Assembly: GCF_028748065.1 (NCBI RefSeq)
Contig: NZ_CP118166.1
Span: 2,867,501-2,931,500, forward strand
Source of the DNA: Hyphococcus flavus
GTDB taxonomy: Bacteria; Pseudomonadota; Alphaproteobacteria; Caulobacterales; Parvularculaceae
Length of the DNA: 64,000 nucleotides
Direction: 5' to 3'
Part shown: one piece after another, positions 36,430-45,127 of the stretch
How the letters are laid out: each line of letters starts with the position of its first letter
How positions within the stretch are numbered: the first letter of the stretch is position 1
The notes under the pieces: model-generated
The model's database searches: none
What the model saw: the letters and a program-made list of their open reading frames with translations, nothing else
Told to the model about the DNA's origin: nothing
Made by a program: the position numbers and the translations under genes

Positions 36430-38259
36430 ATGAATGGCAAACCATTAACTTTCTGGATTCTGCCCCTCTTATTGATTGCAACAGCATGTTCAGCGCAGAG
36501 CAGCGAGGAGGGCGCTACAAATGTCAAACCAGTAAAAACAGCAATAGCCTCACAGAAAGCGCCCAAGCCTATCTTGCAGGTTGGGCCATGGTATCCTGCG
36601 CCCTCTAATATCGAAGAGCCCTACATCAACATTATTCACGCAAGTGAGATGCGCTGGTCTGGCGGTGATATGCATACCGCAGATTTGCTTGAGAATGGTT
36701 ACATTGATTTAGTTACCGGTCTGCCAAGTAGTTTGCCAAACAAGAACACGCTAACCAGCGACGTTTATTTTACAGCCAATGATAAAACATTTTACGATGG
36801 CAACTGGGTTTTAGAATGGGAAGTTGCTGACAATGAACGGGCAGATCTATCAATGCTCTATGTTGCAGATCATTTGCAAAAAAAGACGGATCGAAACCGA
36901 GTAGAATTTAAAAGAGATGCCGCTAGTGGCGCCACACCTTATCATGCAGCAATACAAATAAAACGATTGGATGCGCCGCTGACAGCATTGCGACTTTATA
37001 GAGCGGAAAATGAAACGGCGCTACACGAAGGTAAAATATACAATCCAGTGTTCATTGAGGCTGTATCGGAATATGACATCATTCGAATGATGGATTTGCA
37101 GGAAGCAAATCGGGCGCTTGTGCGTGGCATTAGTGATGTCGCGTCAAACGATGCAGCTTATTGGGGTAATAAATCCTGGGAGTCATTTGTTGGAGCGGAC
37201 CGAGCTCCGCTTCGCCCCCCTTATCAATCTATGCCTTTTGATGCGGTCTTTTCTTTAGGGGTGGAAGCCGACTCCGCCTTGTGGGTTCACGCACCCATAA
37301 CACTTGGCTCTGATCTTGATATTTTTTCATCAGATATTTTCGATCAGGATGTCGGTAAATGGCTCAACAATATTTCTGCGCAAGTACGTCTAAATGCCAC
37401 TGCTACTCTCGAAAATCAGGCCTGGGACGTTTATGCAGATAGATTTGTTCAGGCGCTTATTCTCTCTGATTATCCAGAAGACAGACCCCTCTATGTTACG
37501 CTTGCAAACGAGGTTTGGAACTTCGCCGGTCAGTACAACCTCACCACGCGATATGCGTTGGCTCTTGGTCAGGGGCTGGCGCCCGAGATTGGCGGTGGCG
37601 ACGCCAGAACTGGCTACGGCGCGGCCTCGGCGCGATGGAAACTTGCTTTAGATGCTGCGCTAGAGCGTGCTGACCGAAACCAGCGTTTGATCTATGTCGT
37701 TGAAAGCCAGGCGGCTAACCCATCGACAACGCATGAGGCGCTAAGAGCCGCGAAAACATACCTAATGACTCAAGGCGAGGATTGGGCTGCTCATTCGGCC
37801 TCATTTGGAGTATCAGTGGCTTCTTATTGGGGATCGGTAGATTTCTTTAAGTCCAGCATTGACCCCAATGACACAGGCGCAATTGCGACCTGGGTGCTTG
37901 AGGGTCCGCCAAATCACATCGCAACGTTGCCTTGGGTGCTGCGGATGTGGAAGGCGCATGCGGCGCTGGCTGAGAATTTTGGCGTACCATTTATCGGTGC
38001 CTATGAAGGAGGCTCGCATTTCGAAAAACCCGCAGAAATGAGGAGAGAAATCTACAAATCCTTTATATGGGGGGAGGAAGACGGTCTGAGCGGGGGGGAT
38101 GTGAACCTTGCCGTGAACCAGGCCTTGGCAGAGGCCTTTCCTGGGGTCATTTTATCAAATTACGTTCTTGCAGGGCCCACAGGAGGCCAGCCATGGTTCG
38201 AAGGCCCTATAGGCGTGGAAAACCCGTATGAGAAGAGCTGGGGCCGCCTACGCGAGTAG
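36430..38259 (+). CDS. putative glycosidase-like lipoprotein
   Basis: The 609-residue product has a lipoprotein signal with the lipobox Cys at residue 20 (LIATAC). Its C-terminal half has the look of a clan-A glycoside hydrolase TIM barrel: Glu361 in LANEVWNF after a strand resembles the acid/base NE motif, and Glu526 in AYEGGSHF after a strand resembles the nucleophile. The 165-residue spacing fits strands 4 and 7. It also resembles large proteins annotated as cellulose-binding in other bacteria. The N-terminal part is unrecognised. Substrate and activity are not shown. It sits between tRNA-Trp and secE, an unusual place. Confidence 0.6.
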   Translation: MNGKPLTFWILPLLLIATACSAQSSEEGATNVKPVKTAIASQKAPKPILQVGPWYPAPSNIEEPYINIIHASEMRWSGGDMHTADLLENGYIDLVTGLPSSLPNKNTLTSDVYFTANDKTFYDGNWVLEWEVADNERADLSMLYVADHLQKKTDRNRVEFKRDAASGATPYHAAIQIKRLDAPLTALRLYRAENETALHEGKIYNPVFIEAVSEYDIIRMMDLQEANRALVRGISDVASNDAAYWGNKSWESFVGADRAPLRPPYQSMPFDAVFSLGVEADSALWVHAPITLGSDLDIFSSDIFDQDVGKWLNNISAQVRLNATATLENQAWDVYADRFVQALILSDYPEDRPLYVTLANEVWNFAGQYNLTTRYALALGQGLAPEIGGGDARTGYGAASARWKLALDAALERADRNQRLIYVVESQAANPSTTHEALRAAKTYLMTQGEDWAAHSASFGVSVASYWGSVDFFKSSIDPNDTGAIATWVLEGPPNHIATLPWVLRMWKAHAALAENFGVPFIGAYEGGSHFEKPAEMRREIYKSFIWGEEDGLSGGDVNLAVNQALAEAFPGVILSNYVLAGPTGGQPWFEGPIGVENPYEKSWGRLRE

Positions 38260-38278
38260 TTGATTTCCTGATTAGTGC

Positions 38279-38306
38279 TTGACCTGGAAAATAAAAGCTT
38301 TACCTA
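38279..38306 (+). promoter_or_regulatory. possible promoter for secE-nusG
   Basis: TTGACC at 38279-38284 is separated by 16 bases from TACCTA at 38301-38306, about 90 bases before secE. The -35 match is good and the -10 match is weak. A promoter is expected here because the preceding gene is not part of the usual operon. Confidence 0.35.
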
Positions 38307-38394
38307 AGGCCCATCTTCCAAAATCGCTTGAAGATCAGTTAGCGTCTAATAGGCGTCCGAGAAACTGTGTCTTCCTGCAACAGGATGGTCTGTA

Positions 38395-38670
38395 ATGGCG
38401 AAAAAAGGCAAATCTAGTGGCTCAAACCAAGTAGTTGAAGGCAAAGCTGCTGAAGTTAAAAAGAAAAAGAAAACTAGCCCGTTTGAATTTATTCAGCAGG
38501 TTCGAAACGAGGCGGCGAAAGTCACGTGGACTACGAGGAACGAAACTATCGTCTCGACAATCATGGTCCTGATCATGGTGGCGATTATGGGGTTGTTTTT
38601 CTTTGCTGTTGATCAAGGCTTGCGTTTCGCTGTCTGCAATGTTCTCCCCATTGAATGTGTTGCACGTTAA
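38395..38670 (+). CDS. secE: preprotein translocase subunit SecE
   Basis: The 91-residue product has a Lys-rich N-terminus, the conserved amphipathic segment FIQQVRNEAAKVTWTTRNET and one transmembrane helix. With SecY and SecG it forms the protein-conducting channel. It is 23 bases before nusG, as usual. Confidence 0.92.
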   Translation: MAKKGKSSGSNQVVEGKAAEVKKKKKTSPFEFIQQVRNEAAKVTWTTRNETIVSTIMVLIMVAIMGLFFFAVDQGLRFAVCNVLPIECVAR

Positions 38671-38693
38671 CAAAGAAAATCACGGATACATAC

Positions 38694-39227
38694 ATGGCCG
38701 GCAATTGGTACATCGTTCACGCGTACTCTAACTTTGAAAAAAAGGTAGCCGACGCAATTCTTCTTGCAGCCAAGGAAAAAGGTCTCTCGAATTTTATCGA
38801 GGAGCTTTTCGTCCCAACTGAAGAAGTAACAGAGGTGCGGAGAGGCCGAAAGGTCAATACGGAAAGACGGTTCTTCCCTGGTTACGTGCTCGTGAAAATG
38901 GTTATGAATGACGATACTTACCATTTAATCAAAGACACGCCCAAAGTGACCGGTTTTCTTGGTTCGGGTAACAAGCCAATGCCTGTTCCACAAAAAGAAG
39001 TGGACCGTATCCGAGGCGTTATAGAAGAAGGCGAAACACGCCCCCGTTCCACTATCACTTTCGATATCGGAGAAAGTGTTCGAGTTACGGACGGTCCTTT
39101 TGCTTCATTCTCCGGCGTAGTAGAAGAAGTTGATGAAATCTCAGAACGCGTGAAGGTTTCAGTATCAATTTTTGGCCGTGCAACACCAGTGGAACTGGAA
39201 TTTACACAGGTAGAAAAATCCAGTTAA
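38694..39227 (+). CDS. nusG: transcription termination/antitermination factor NusG
   Basis: The 177-residue product begins MAGNWYIVHAYSNFEKKVAD, the NGN domain, and ends with a KOW domain (VRVTDGPFASFSGVVEEVDE). It links RNA polymerase to ribosome or Rho. The ATG at 38694 is used; the longer frame starts within secE. The stop overlaps by four bases the end of a gene on the opposite strand, so rplK does not follow. Confidence 0.95.
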   Translation: MAGNWYIVHAYSNFEKKVADAILLAAKEKGLSNFIEELFVPTEEVTEVRRGRKVNTERRFFPGYVLVKMVMNDDTYHLIKDTPKVTGFLGSGNKPMPVPQKEVDRIRGVIEEGETRPRSTITFDIGESVRVTDGPFASFSGVVEEVDEISERVKVSVSIFGRATPVELEFTQVEKSS

Positions 39228-40111
39228 GCACGACTATATATACGCCGCTTCTTACTCTGACGCCGCCGCAATAGGCGTATTGTATTAAGGTCAAAAATTA
39301 CGTCGAGAGGGTGAAGGCGAGGGCGCGCAGTCGCTATCGCAGCAGGCGTGTAGATATCATAAATATTCTCCGGCAGCGCTGCTAAACCTTCGCGCTTTAG
39401 CTTTTCGTATAATATTGTTTTCTGAAAATGACGTTCTGAATATCGTGTGAGGCGTTTTATATAAGTTTTGCAATCGTCAATGTTAAACGTCAGAGAGTCG
39501 AACTCGAAAGTCGAGTTGACGCATATCTCGATATTATGAAGAAAACTGTCGTCAGCGCCACCTTTGAAATCTGTAAGAAGAATATAGGTCAGTAACCCAT
39601 CTTCGCCTTTGGCGCCAATCGGCATATAGATACCCCCTGAACGAAACCGTAAAATAGCTGCTGCCGATAAAGCGTAGAGATTTCCGCTAATATACTGCTC
39701 ACATAAGAGTCGCTTTGACCAACTTCTTCGGCTACGGCCTGTGATAGGTAAAGCTGCGACACCATAGGCATTTCGATTCAAGTAAAAGCAACGATCGAGT
39801 TCTGATAGCGACGCGGTACTCGGGCGAATATCACCGTCAAGAAATATGTGGGTGTTTATTTCAGTAGTTGAGATACGGTGAACATATTCGTTCCAGGCAT
39901 TGGCTTTATCTCCAACAGGCAGGTGGTGAACCTCAATCCGCTTGTCAGCGCATGCCAAGGTGGCCGCAATTTGAGCCGTTGCATCTGTGCAGCCGTTGAC
40001 CAATATGTGTACTTGGTCGTCATAATTCAGCCCCGCCGCTTCCAATGCAATGATACAGCGGGCGAGGTGTTTTTCCTCATTTCGCGCGAATATACAGACC
40101 GAAAGGCCCAT
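39224..40111 (-). CDS. family 2 glycosyltransferase
   Basis: The 295-residue product begins MGLSVCIFARNEEKHLARC, the GT-A nucleotide-sugar fold, and has the metal site HIFLDGDIRPS (DxD-like DGD). It probably transfers sugar to a lipid or polysaccharide; donor and acceptor are unknown. It converges on nusG with a four-base overlap and stands alone without other sugar genes, so its pathway cannot be told. Bases 40112-40323 upstream show no open frame I trust. Confidence 0.75.
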   Translation of the reverse strand: MGLSVCIFARNEEKHLARCIIALEAAGLNYDDQVHILVNGCTDATAQIAATLACADKRIEVHHLPVGDKANAWNEYVHRISTTEINTHIFLDGDIRPSTASLSELDRCFYLNRNAYGVAALPITGRSRRSWSKRLLCEQYISGNLYALSAAAILRFRSGGIYMPIGAKGEDGLLTYILLTDFKGGADDSFLHNIEICVNSTFEFDSLTFNIDDCKTYIKRLTRYSERHFQKTILYEKLKREGLAALPENIYDIYTPAAIATARPRLHPLDVIFDLNTIRLLRRRQSKKRRIYSRA

Positions 40112-40323
40112 CTTGAGACAGTTTTGTTAGCTTCATCGGCTGTCCCTGCGAGAACCATGCAAAAAATTATTAACGATATTTCTTATCGGTCTCATCACCA
40201 TAATCGTGACTATGTGTACAGCGTTTTGAAATCTGAACAATCCTTGAGCACATACGCTGCTCGAGACTATTCAGCTGTAGATCAAATAATTTCCATTAGT
40301 AACGTAGTCCGTATACGTTATAA

Positions 40324-40629
40324 CTAATTTTTCCTGTTTTCTGTTTCTTGCCTGTTTTTTTGTGGATGATTAGCGGGATCTGTATTCTGGAAGGTTTCAT
40401 TAAAACGCGCCGGTGACCTATCGGCGGCTTTGCGTACAAGATAGTCAAACCACTTCCATCGACGTCTCATCCATAAAACCAATGGCCGTGCGGAGGGATT
40501 GACTGCAGCGAACATGATTAGCGCCAGCACAACCAGCGGAACCCCAAAAGGTAGGGGAGAAATAGCTGCGAATATGCCATAAATTGCTAGCAGGATTGCT
40601 GCTATAGTGGTTGCAATGCGTGCGATCAT
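40324..40629 (-). CDS. small membrane protein of unknown function
   Basis: The 101-residue product has a hydrophobic N-terminal half with two membrane segments (residues about 5-25 and 27-45) followed by a basic, polar C-terminus (RRRWKWFDYLVRK). This is like small inner-membrane proteins of unknown function with a cytoplasmic basic tail. No family is recognised. It is divergent from the aminopeptidase gene. Confidence 0.6.
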   Translation of the reverse strand: MIARIATTIAAILLAIYGIFAAISPLPFGVPLVVLALIMFAAVNPSARPLVLWMRRRWKWFDYLVRKAADRSPARFNETFQNTDPANHPQKNRQETENRKN

Positions 40630-40719
40630 TTCGGCCGTATATACCTACTGCAAAGGGTTGCCCATTTCCCACTTTTATTTATCCTACTTGTAATAACAAT
40701 TCGATTGCGGAGGGGCCTA

Positions 40720-42243
40720 ATGAAGGCTGTGTTGTACTCTATTCTAGTTTTTTTTGTCACTTCGTCTGCATGGGCGCAGCGTGAAGTCACATTCACGGAT
40801 ACGGTGAAGCCTGAAGGTGCGCTAATCATCGCGATGCGTGATAACAACCCGCCGCAGTTTTTGGATGCGCTAATTGGCAATGATGAGTTACTGCGGCTTC
40901 AACGAGCTATAGAAGCATCAAATTTTGAAGGGAATGCCGGACAGATCGCCACTATCTATAACGGGGCAATTGATTTTGGAGAAATCCATTTGATAGGCCT
41001 AGGCGACGATCTAATGAAAAAACGCGATTGGGAAGATTTTGGTGGTTATGCCGGCAAGACCGCTAGAACAAGTAAGTCGGATACGGTTTTTGTTATTACC
41101 GATAGCGACGACATCGCCAGCATACTTAGTGCGGGCTTTGGAGCCGCTATCGGCCAGTACAGTTTTGATTCATACAAAAGCGACACATCTCCAGTATCTG
41201 GAACTATAGCATTCGTTACTCAAAACTCTAGCACCGCAATCGCCACTTACGAAGATAGATATCGACATCTTGCTGAATCGGTGCGCTGGGCGCGTGATAT
41301 GCAATCAGAACCAGGAAACATTCTGTATCCTGAAGAGTTCGTCCGGCGAGCACGTGAATTGATTGACCGTGCGCCAAATGTTTCTATTGACGTACTCAAT
41401 GTTCGGAACATGGAACAGCTAGGAATGGGCGCGATTTTGGGGGTTGGGCAGGGTAGTACAAGACCTCCGCAAATTATGATCATCCGTTATAGTGGCGGAC
41501 GTCCAGACGAGGCGCCTTTGGTATATGCCGGCAAAGGGATAACTTTTGATACTGGCGGCATATCACTTAAGCCAAAAGCCGGAATGTGGCCAATGAAAGC
41601 CGACATGACTGGTGCGGCTGTTGTCGTCGGTGCGATTAGTTCCATTGCAAAATCAAGAGAACCTGTGAACGTCGTCGCAATCGCCGCATTAGCGGAAAAC
41701 ATGCCTGATGGAGGCGCGCAACGGCCCGGAGATGTTGTTAGGACTATGTCTGGCAAGACGGTTGAAATCATGTCGACAGACGCTGAGGGCCGTCTCGTCC
41801 TTTCTGATGCTGTCTGGTATGCGCAGGAACGTTACAATCCAGAGCTACTGGTGGATGTAGCGACGCTAACAGGCTCTGTTGGAGGCGCATTGAGTGATGA
41901 ATATGGTGGCTTATTTACGCGGGATGATAAAATAGCAGACAAGCTAATTAATGCTGGAGAACTATCTGGCGAAGATTTATGGCGACTTCCGTTACACCCA
42001 AACCACGACAAACAGATTGTATCGGTTATTGCAGACCTAAAAAATGCTGATACAGGCGCGCCAGGCGCAAGCACAGGGGCTGCATTCATAGGTTCGTTTA
42101 TAACGGCTGAAACGCCTTGGGCGCATCTAGACATCGCTGGTGTCGATTGGCGAACGGATCCTCTTCCTACCGTTCCTGCTGGCGCCTCAGGATTTGGCGT
42201 CAGATTACTTGATCAGCTCGCGAGGGACATGGCTGTAAACTGA
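40720..42243 (+). CDS. pepA: exported leucyl aminopeptidase (M17 family)
   Basis: The 507-residue product has the complete M17 metal and active site: the lysine and Asp of KGITFDTGG, the second Lys and Asp of SLKPKAGMWPMKADM, and Asp, Glu and Arg of STDAEGRL (Ser replaces the usual first Asn). The N-terminus is a clear signal peptide (about 19 residues, ending SSAWA), unlike the cytoplasmic PepA of E. coli. The ATG at 40720 has GGAGGGG before it; the TTG at 40705 is the alternative. The enzyme probably trims peptides in the periplasm. Confidence 0.87.
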   Translation: MKAVLYSILVFFVTSSAWAQREVTFTDTVKPEGALIIAMRDNNPPQFLDALIGNDELLRLQRAIEASNFEGNAGQIATIYNGAIDFGEIHLIGLGDDLMKKRDWEDFGGYAGKTARTSKSDTVFVITDSDDIASILSAGFGAAIGQYSFDSYKSDTSPVSGTIAFVTQNSSTAIATYEDRYRHLAESVRWARDMQSEPGNILYPEEFVRRARELIDRAPNVSIDVLNVRNMEQLGMGAILGVGQGSTRPPQIMIIRYSGGRPDEAPLVYAGKGITFDTGGISLKPKAGMWPMKADMTGAAVVVGAISSIAKSREPVNVVAIAALAENMPDGGAQRPGDVVRTMSGKTVEIMSTDAEGRLVLSDAVWYAQERYNPELLVDVATLTGSVGGALSDEYGGLFTRDDKIADKLINAGELSGEDLWRLPLHPNHDKQIVSVIADLKNADTGAPGASTGAAFIGSFITAETPWAHLDIAGVDWRTDPLPTVPAGASGFGVRLLDQLARDMAVN

Positions 42244-42324
42244 GCTCTTCGGAAGCAATATAAGAGGGTCAGATTAGAACCTATTTATCGCACAATTTAT
42301 ATTGTCGCAAATCCTGTAATAAGG

Positions 42325-42390
42325 AAGGATATAAAAATGCGCCGGCTGCATAAGCAAAAGGATATAAAAATGCGCCGGCTGCATAAGCAA
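42325..42390 (+). repeat. two perfect 33-bp tandem copies
   Basis: The segment 42325-42357 is repeated exactly at 42358-42390. Each copy contains AAAATGCGCCG, the left arm of the terminator hairpin that follows. The remainder of the 304-base gap (42244-42547) shows no credible gene. The duplication looks like slippage or recent tandem duplication. Confidence 0.9.
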
Positions 42391-42402
42391 ACGGCGCATT
42401 TT
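42367..42402 (+). terminator. terminator-like hairpin after pepA, with a duplicated left arm
   Basis: AAAATGCGCCG at 42367-42377 pairs with 42392-42402 over 11 bp with a 14-base loop; the right arm ends in TTTT. The upstream copy of the left arm (42334-42344) can pair with the same right arm, giving a second possible fold with a 47-base loop. Confidence 0.65.
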
Positions 42403-42547
42403 CATGAAACCAAGGCCAAGCTTTCGAAAGGCTCTCTCCCCCAAAAATGTGCCTTGGAAGCGGTATTCTCCCAATCGGTTTCACAAACTTAAAAGCGAGT
42501 ATTTCACAACTATAGGAAAATTTGGCCGTCATGGATGGATGTAATGA

Positions 42548-43381
42548 TTAAAGGCTGCCCAAGAAAAAATCAGGCTGTTTTTGACGTCGGCGCATTTGAA
42601 TTTCAGAAATCAGTTCGGCCTGGTTGGTAATGAATTGCTTAGGCGTCACTCCAATAAAGGACCTAAATTCTTTGATGAAATGTGACTGGTCATAAAAACC
42701 TTGTCCTGCGGCATCCATCCAATTTTCAGCGCCACTTCGCACGCGATCCGCAGCTCTTAAGGCTCGATATTTTCGTTGCAGGAATTTTGGCGAGGCGCCA
42801 AAAAACTTCTTTGCCAATCTATCCGTTTGCCTCCTGGATACATCCATCGCAGTCACTAATGCATCCAGACCAGGTTCATTGGGATCCATCAACCATTTTT
42901 CCAGTGCCTGAGGGTAGCTGTTTAGCTCTCTTCGTCGCATGGCCAATAAATTAGAAAAAAACCTATCTGCTGCGGTAGCCATAGTATCAAAATCACGCGC
43001 ACAGCGAATAGCTTCGATGTGGGTCGCAGCCCGGCCGCCCGCAAATGCTGAAAGATCTATGACTTGGTCCGCCGCTTCATCAGCCTCCATGCCGATAAGC
43101 ATACCCCAGCCCTGCGGCCGGATGCCAACACCGAAAACGCGCGTTCCCGCATCAGCAGCCATAGTGTAGGCGCCAAGGGTGGGACCAATCAAAAACGCTT
43201 GAGAAATTTTGTGGTTCTCGCCATTTGGCGTGCTCAACACACCTCCGCCATTAAGTAGTACGCGGATATTGCCAAGCTCAGCACAAAGAGGTTGTATCGA
43301 CGGCGTCTCAGTCGAAAAATAATAGTAAGCTCGAACAAACTGTCTTAAATCCGCTCGAGGAAGAAAATACCGAAGTTCCAT
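42548..43381 (-). CDS. AraC-family transcriptional regulator
   Basis: The 277-residue product ends with the two helix-turn-helix motifs of AraC/XylS, including the signature DQSHFIKEFRSFIGVTPKQF. The N-terminal part (about 150 residues, with LRQFVRAYYYF) is a ligand-type domain found in regulators of the DUF6597 type. It is transcribed away from pepA and is not obviously linked to a target gene here. Confidence 0.83.
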   Translation of the reverse strand: MELRYFLPRADLRQFVRAYYYFSTETPSIQPLCAELGNIRVLLNGGGVLSTPNGENHKISQAFLIGPTLGAYTMAADAGTRVFGVGIRPQGWGMLIGMEADEAADQVIDLSAFAGGRAATHIEAIRCARDFDTMATAADRFFSNLLAMRRRELNSYPQALEKWLMDPNEPGLDALVTAMDVSRRQTDRLAKKFFGASPKFLQRKYRALRAADRVRSGAENWMDAAGQGFYDQSHFIKEFRSFIGVTPKQFITNQAELISEIQMRRRQKQPDFFLGSL

Positions 43382-43489
43382 CGCTTACCCCTTATAGCAT
43401 TTCGAATGACTGTTGTCTGTCAAAAACGCTAAAGCTCTAAAGTATTCGGGCAGAAGATTTTGGCCAAACTCCGGCAGCGAAGTGACGCT

Positions 43490-44335
43490 TTATTGCGTTT
43501 GCGCCTTAATAATCAGGCCGTCATAGGCAGGTTCCACGCCATTTGGTAGAAAACTTTTCAGTGTCTGATAGTCCATGTGGATGTGTAAATTGGTAAGCAT
43601 TGCGTATCTGGGACGAACCCTTTCGATCCATTCAAGTGTAAGATCCAGATGCGCATGGGTTCCGTGTGGTTCGTATTGAAGCGCATCGACGACCCATATA
43701 TTCACACCTGAAAGAATATCAAAACTATCCTGCGGCAAGCCAACAACGTCGCTTGAATATGCCGCGTCACCAAATCGAAAGCCAAGGGAATTTACAGACC
43801 CGTGATACTGCAAAAATGGTATGACCGGAATCTCGCCACTTGGCCCCGACACCGTAAATTCTTCACCGCATTCCGGCATCGCTTTATAATCTAGTATTGC
43901 TGGATACGGGCTTCCTGGCGCTTGCTCAAAACAGTACTTAAATCGATCCAAAAGAACGCCAGATGTTTCACAATCAATGTAAACCGGAATGCGTTTACGC
44001 ATATGCAAGGCGAAAACACGCAAATCATCAATACCATGAGACTGGTCTGCATGATCATGCGTGAACAGAACGGCATCGAGACGTGAACACCTCGCCGCCA
44101 GCAACTGCGCACGCATATCAGGTGATGTATCAACTAAAACACTGGTGACTTTATCATGTTGAAAACCGAATTCAGGATGTTCTTTCTGCACAAGGATGGA
44201 ACAGCGTGTCCGCCGATTTTTTGGCTCCTCAGGGTCGCATGCCCCCCACTCGCCTGCACCTTCCTTGCCACCGAAACGGGGCACGCCGCCAGAGGATCCA
44301 CAACCAAGTACCGTGATACGCAAATCACTCGACAT
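43490..44335 (-). CDS. MBL-fold metallohydrolase (PhnP/RNase Z-like)
   Basis: The 281-residue product has the metallo-beta-lactamase motif FTHDHADQSHGIDDLR, with further His and Asp residues later in the sequence, and starts LGCGSSGGVPRFGG. Proteins like this usually follow tatD in alphaproteobacteria, and their activity there is not settled (phosphodiesterase or RNase). The start overlaps the tatD stop by one base, so the two are coupled. Confidence 0.82.
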   Translation of the reverse strand: MSSDLRITVLGCGSSGGVPRFGGKEGAGEWGACDPEEPKNRRTRCSILVQKEHPEFGFQHDKVTSVLVDTSPDMRAQLLAARCSRLDAVLFTHDHADQSHGIDDLRVFALHMRKRIPVYIDCETSGVLLDRFKYCFEQAPGSPYPAILDYKAMPECGEEFTVSGPSGEIPVIPFLQYHGSVNSLGFRFGDAAYSSDVVGLPQDSFDILSGVNIWVVDALQYEPHGTHAHLDLTLEWIERVRPRYAMLTNLHIHMDYQTLKSFLPNGVEPAYDGLIIKAQTQ

Positions 44336-45123
44336 TACTGCTCTCTCGGATCCTTTGCTCGAGAAAAGAGTCTAAAAAAATTGTCGCTCGTGACTTTTTG
44401 TATGTCTTCGATCGGCAACTCTTTCAATTCAGCGAGCTTTTCCGCTACATTGACTACATATGCTGGTTCATTTCTGCGTCCACGCATTGGCGCAGGCGCC
44501 AAATAAGGACAATCGGTTTCGATAATGACGCGATCAAGTGGCGTCGTCTTGGCGATCGCGCGCACATCGTCAGCATTTTTGAAGGTAATAATGCCTGAGA
44601 AAGAAATATACCCGCCAAGCTCAAGCACGGCATTCGCCAGCGCCTGTCCGCCTGTGTAGCAATGGAGGAGAGGGGTAAAGGCCCCTTCCCTATGTTCTTG
44701 TTCAATAAGCGTCTGAGTTTCTTTATCAGCGTCACGCGTGTGAATAATAAGCGGCAATTGTGTTTCGCGCGCGGCTGCAATGTGCGCTTTAAAGACATCC
44801 GCCTGCACGTAGCGTTCTGAATATTCGTAGTAGAAATCCAGGCCGCACTCGCCAATACCGATGACTTTACTGTCCGAAGCCAAGCCAATGAGTTTCTCGG
44901 AACTCAATTCAGAGTAGTCCTTGGCATGATGCGGATGAACGCCAACGCTCCGCCAGATGTCAGGATCAGCATCAGCGATTTCCTTTATGGCCTCAGTCGA
45001 CGAGAGCTGGTCGGAAATAGTGAGTAGCGTCCTGACGCCAGCATCGCGTGCTCGTTTTATGACCTCTGCAATGTCGTCTGAATATTTCTCAGAGTGCAGA
45101 TTAACATGGCTATCTACCAGCAT
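44335..45123 (-). CDS. tatD: TatD-family hydrolase with an altered metal motif
   Basis: The 262-residue product has TatD motifs GECGLDFYYEYS, LIIHTRDAD, LLHCYTGG and ETDCPYLAP, so most metal ligands are present. The N-terminal HxH motif usually reads DSHCHL or DTHCHL; here it is DSHVNL, so the second His is Asn. TatD enzymes are divalent-metal DNases or deacylases. The ATG at 45123 is used because the family start MLVDSH is there. Confidence 0.88.
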   Translation of the reverse strand: MLVDSHVNLHSEKYSDDIAEVIKRARDAGVRTLLTISDQLSSTEAIKEIADADPDIWRSVGVHPHHAKDYSELSSEKLIGLASDSKVIGIGECGLDFYYEYSERYVQADVFKAHIAAARETQLPLIIHTRDADKETQTLIEQEHREGAFTPLLHCYTGGQALANAVLELGGYISFSGIITFKNADDVRAIAKTTPLDRVIIETDCPYLAPAPMRGRRNEPAYVVNVAEKLAELKELPIEDIQKVTSDNFFRLFSRAKDPREQ

Positions 45124-45127
45124 TATT

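Noticed and set aside
36244-38394. Integrated element at tRNA-Trp
   Set aside because: No integrase and no repeat of the tRNA 3' end were seen; the lipoprotein gene alone is not enough.
39878-40327. 149-codon plus-strand frame over the glycosyltransferase start
   Set aside because: Mostly antisense to a recognised gene and without a domain.
42325-42402. CRISPR array
   Set aside because: Only two copies, directly adjacent with no spacer, next to a terminator; no cas genes in the window.
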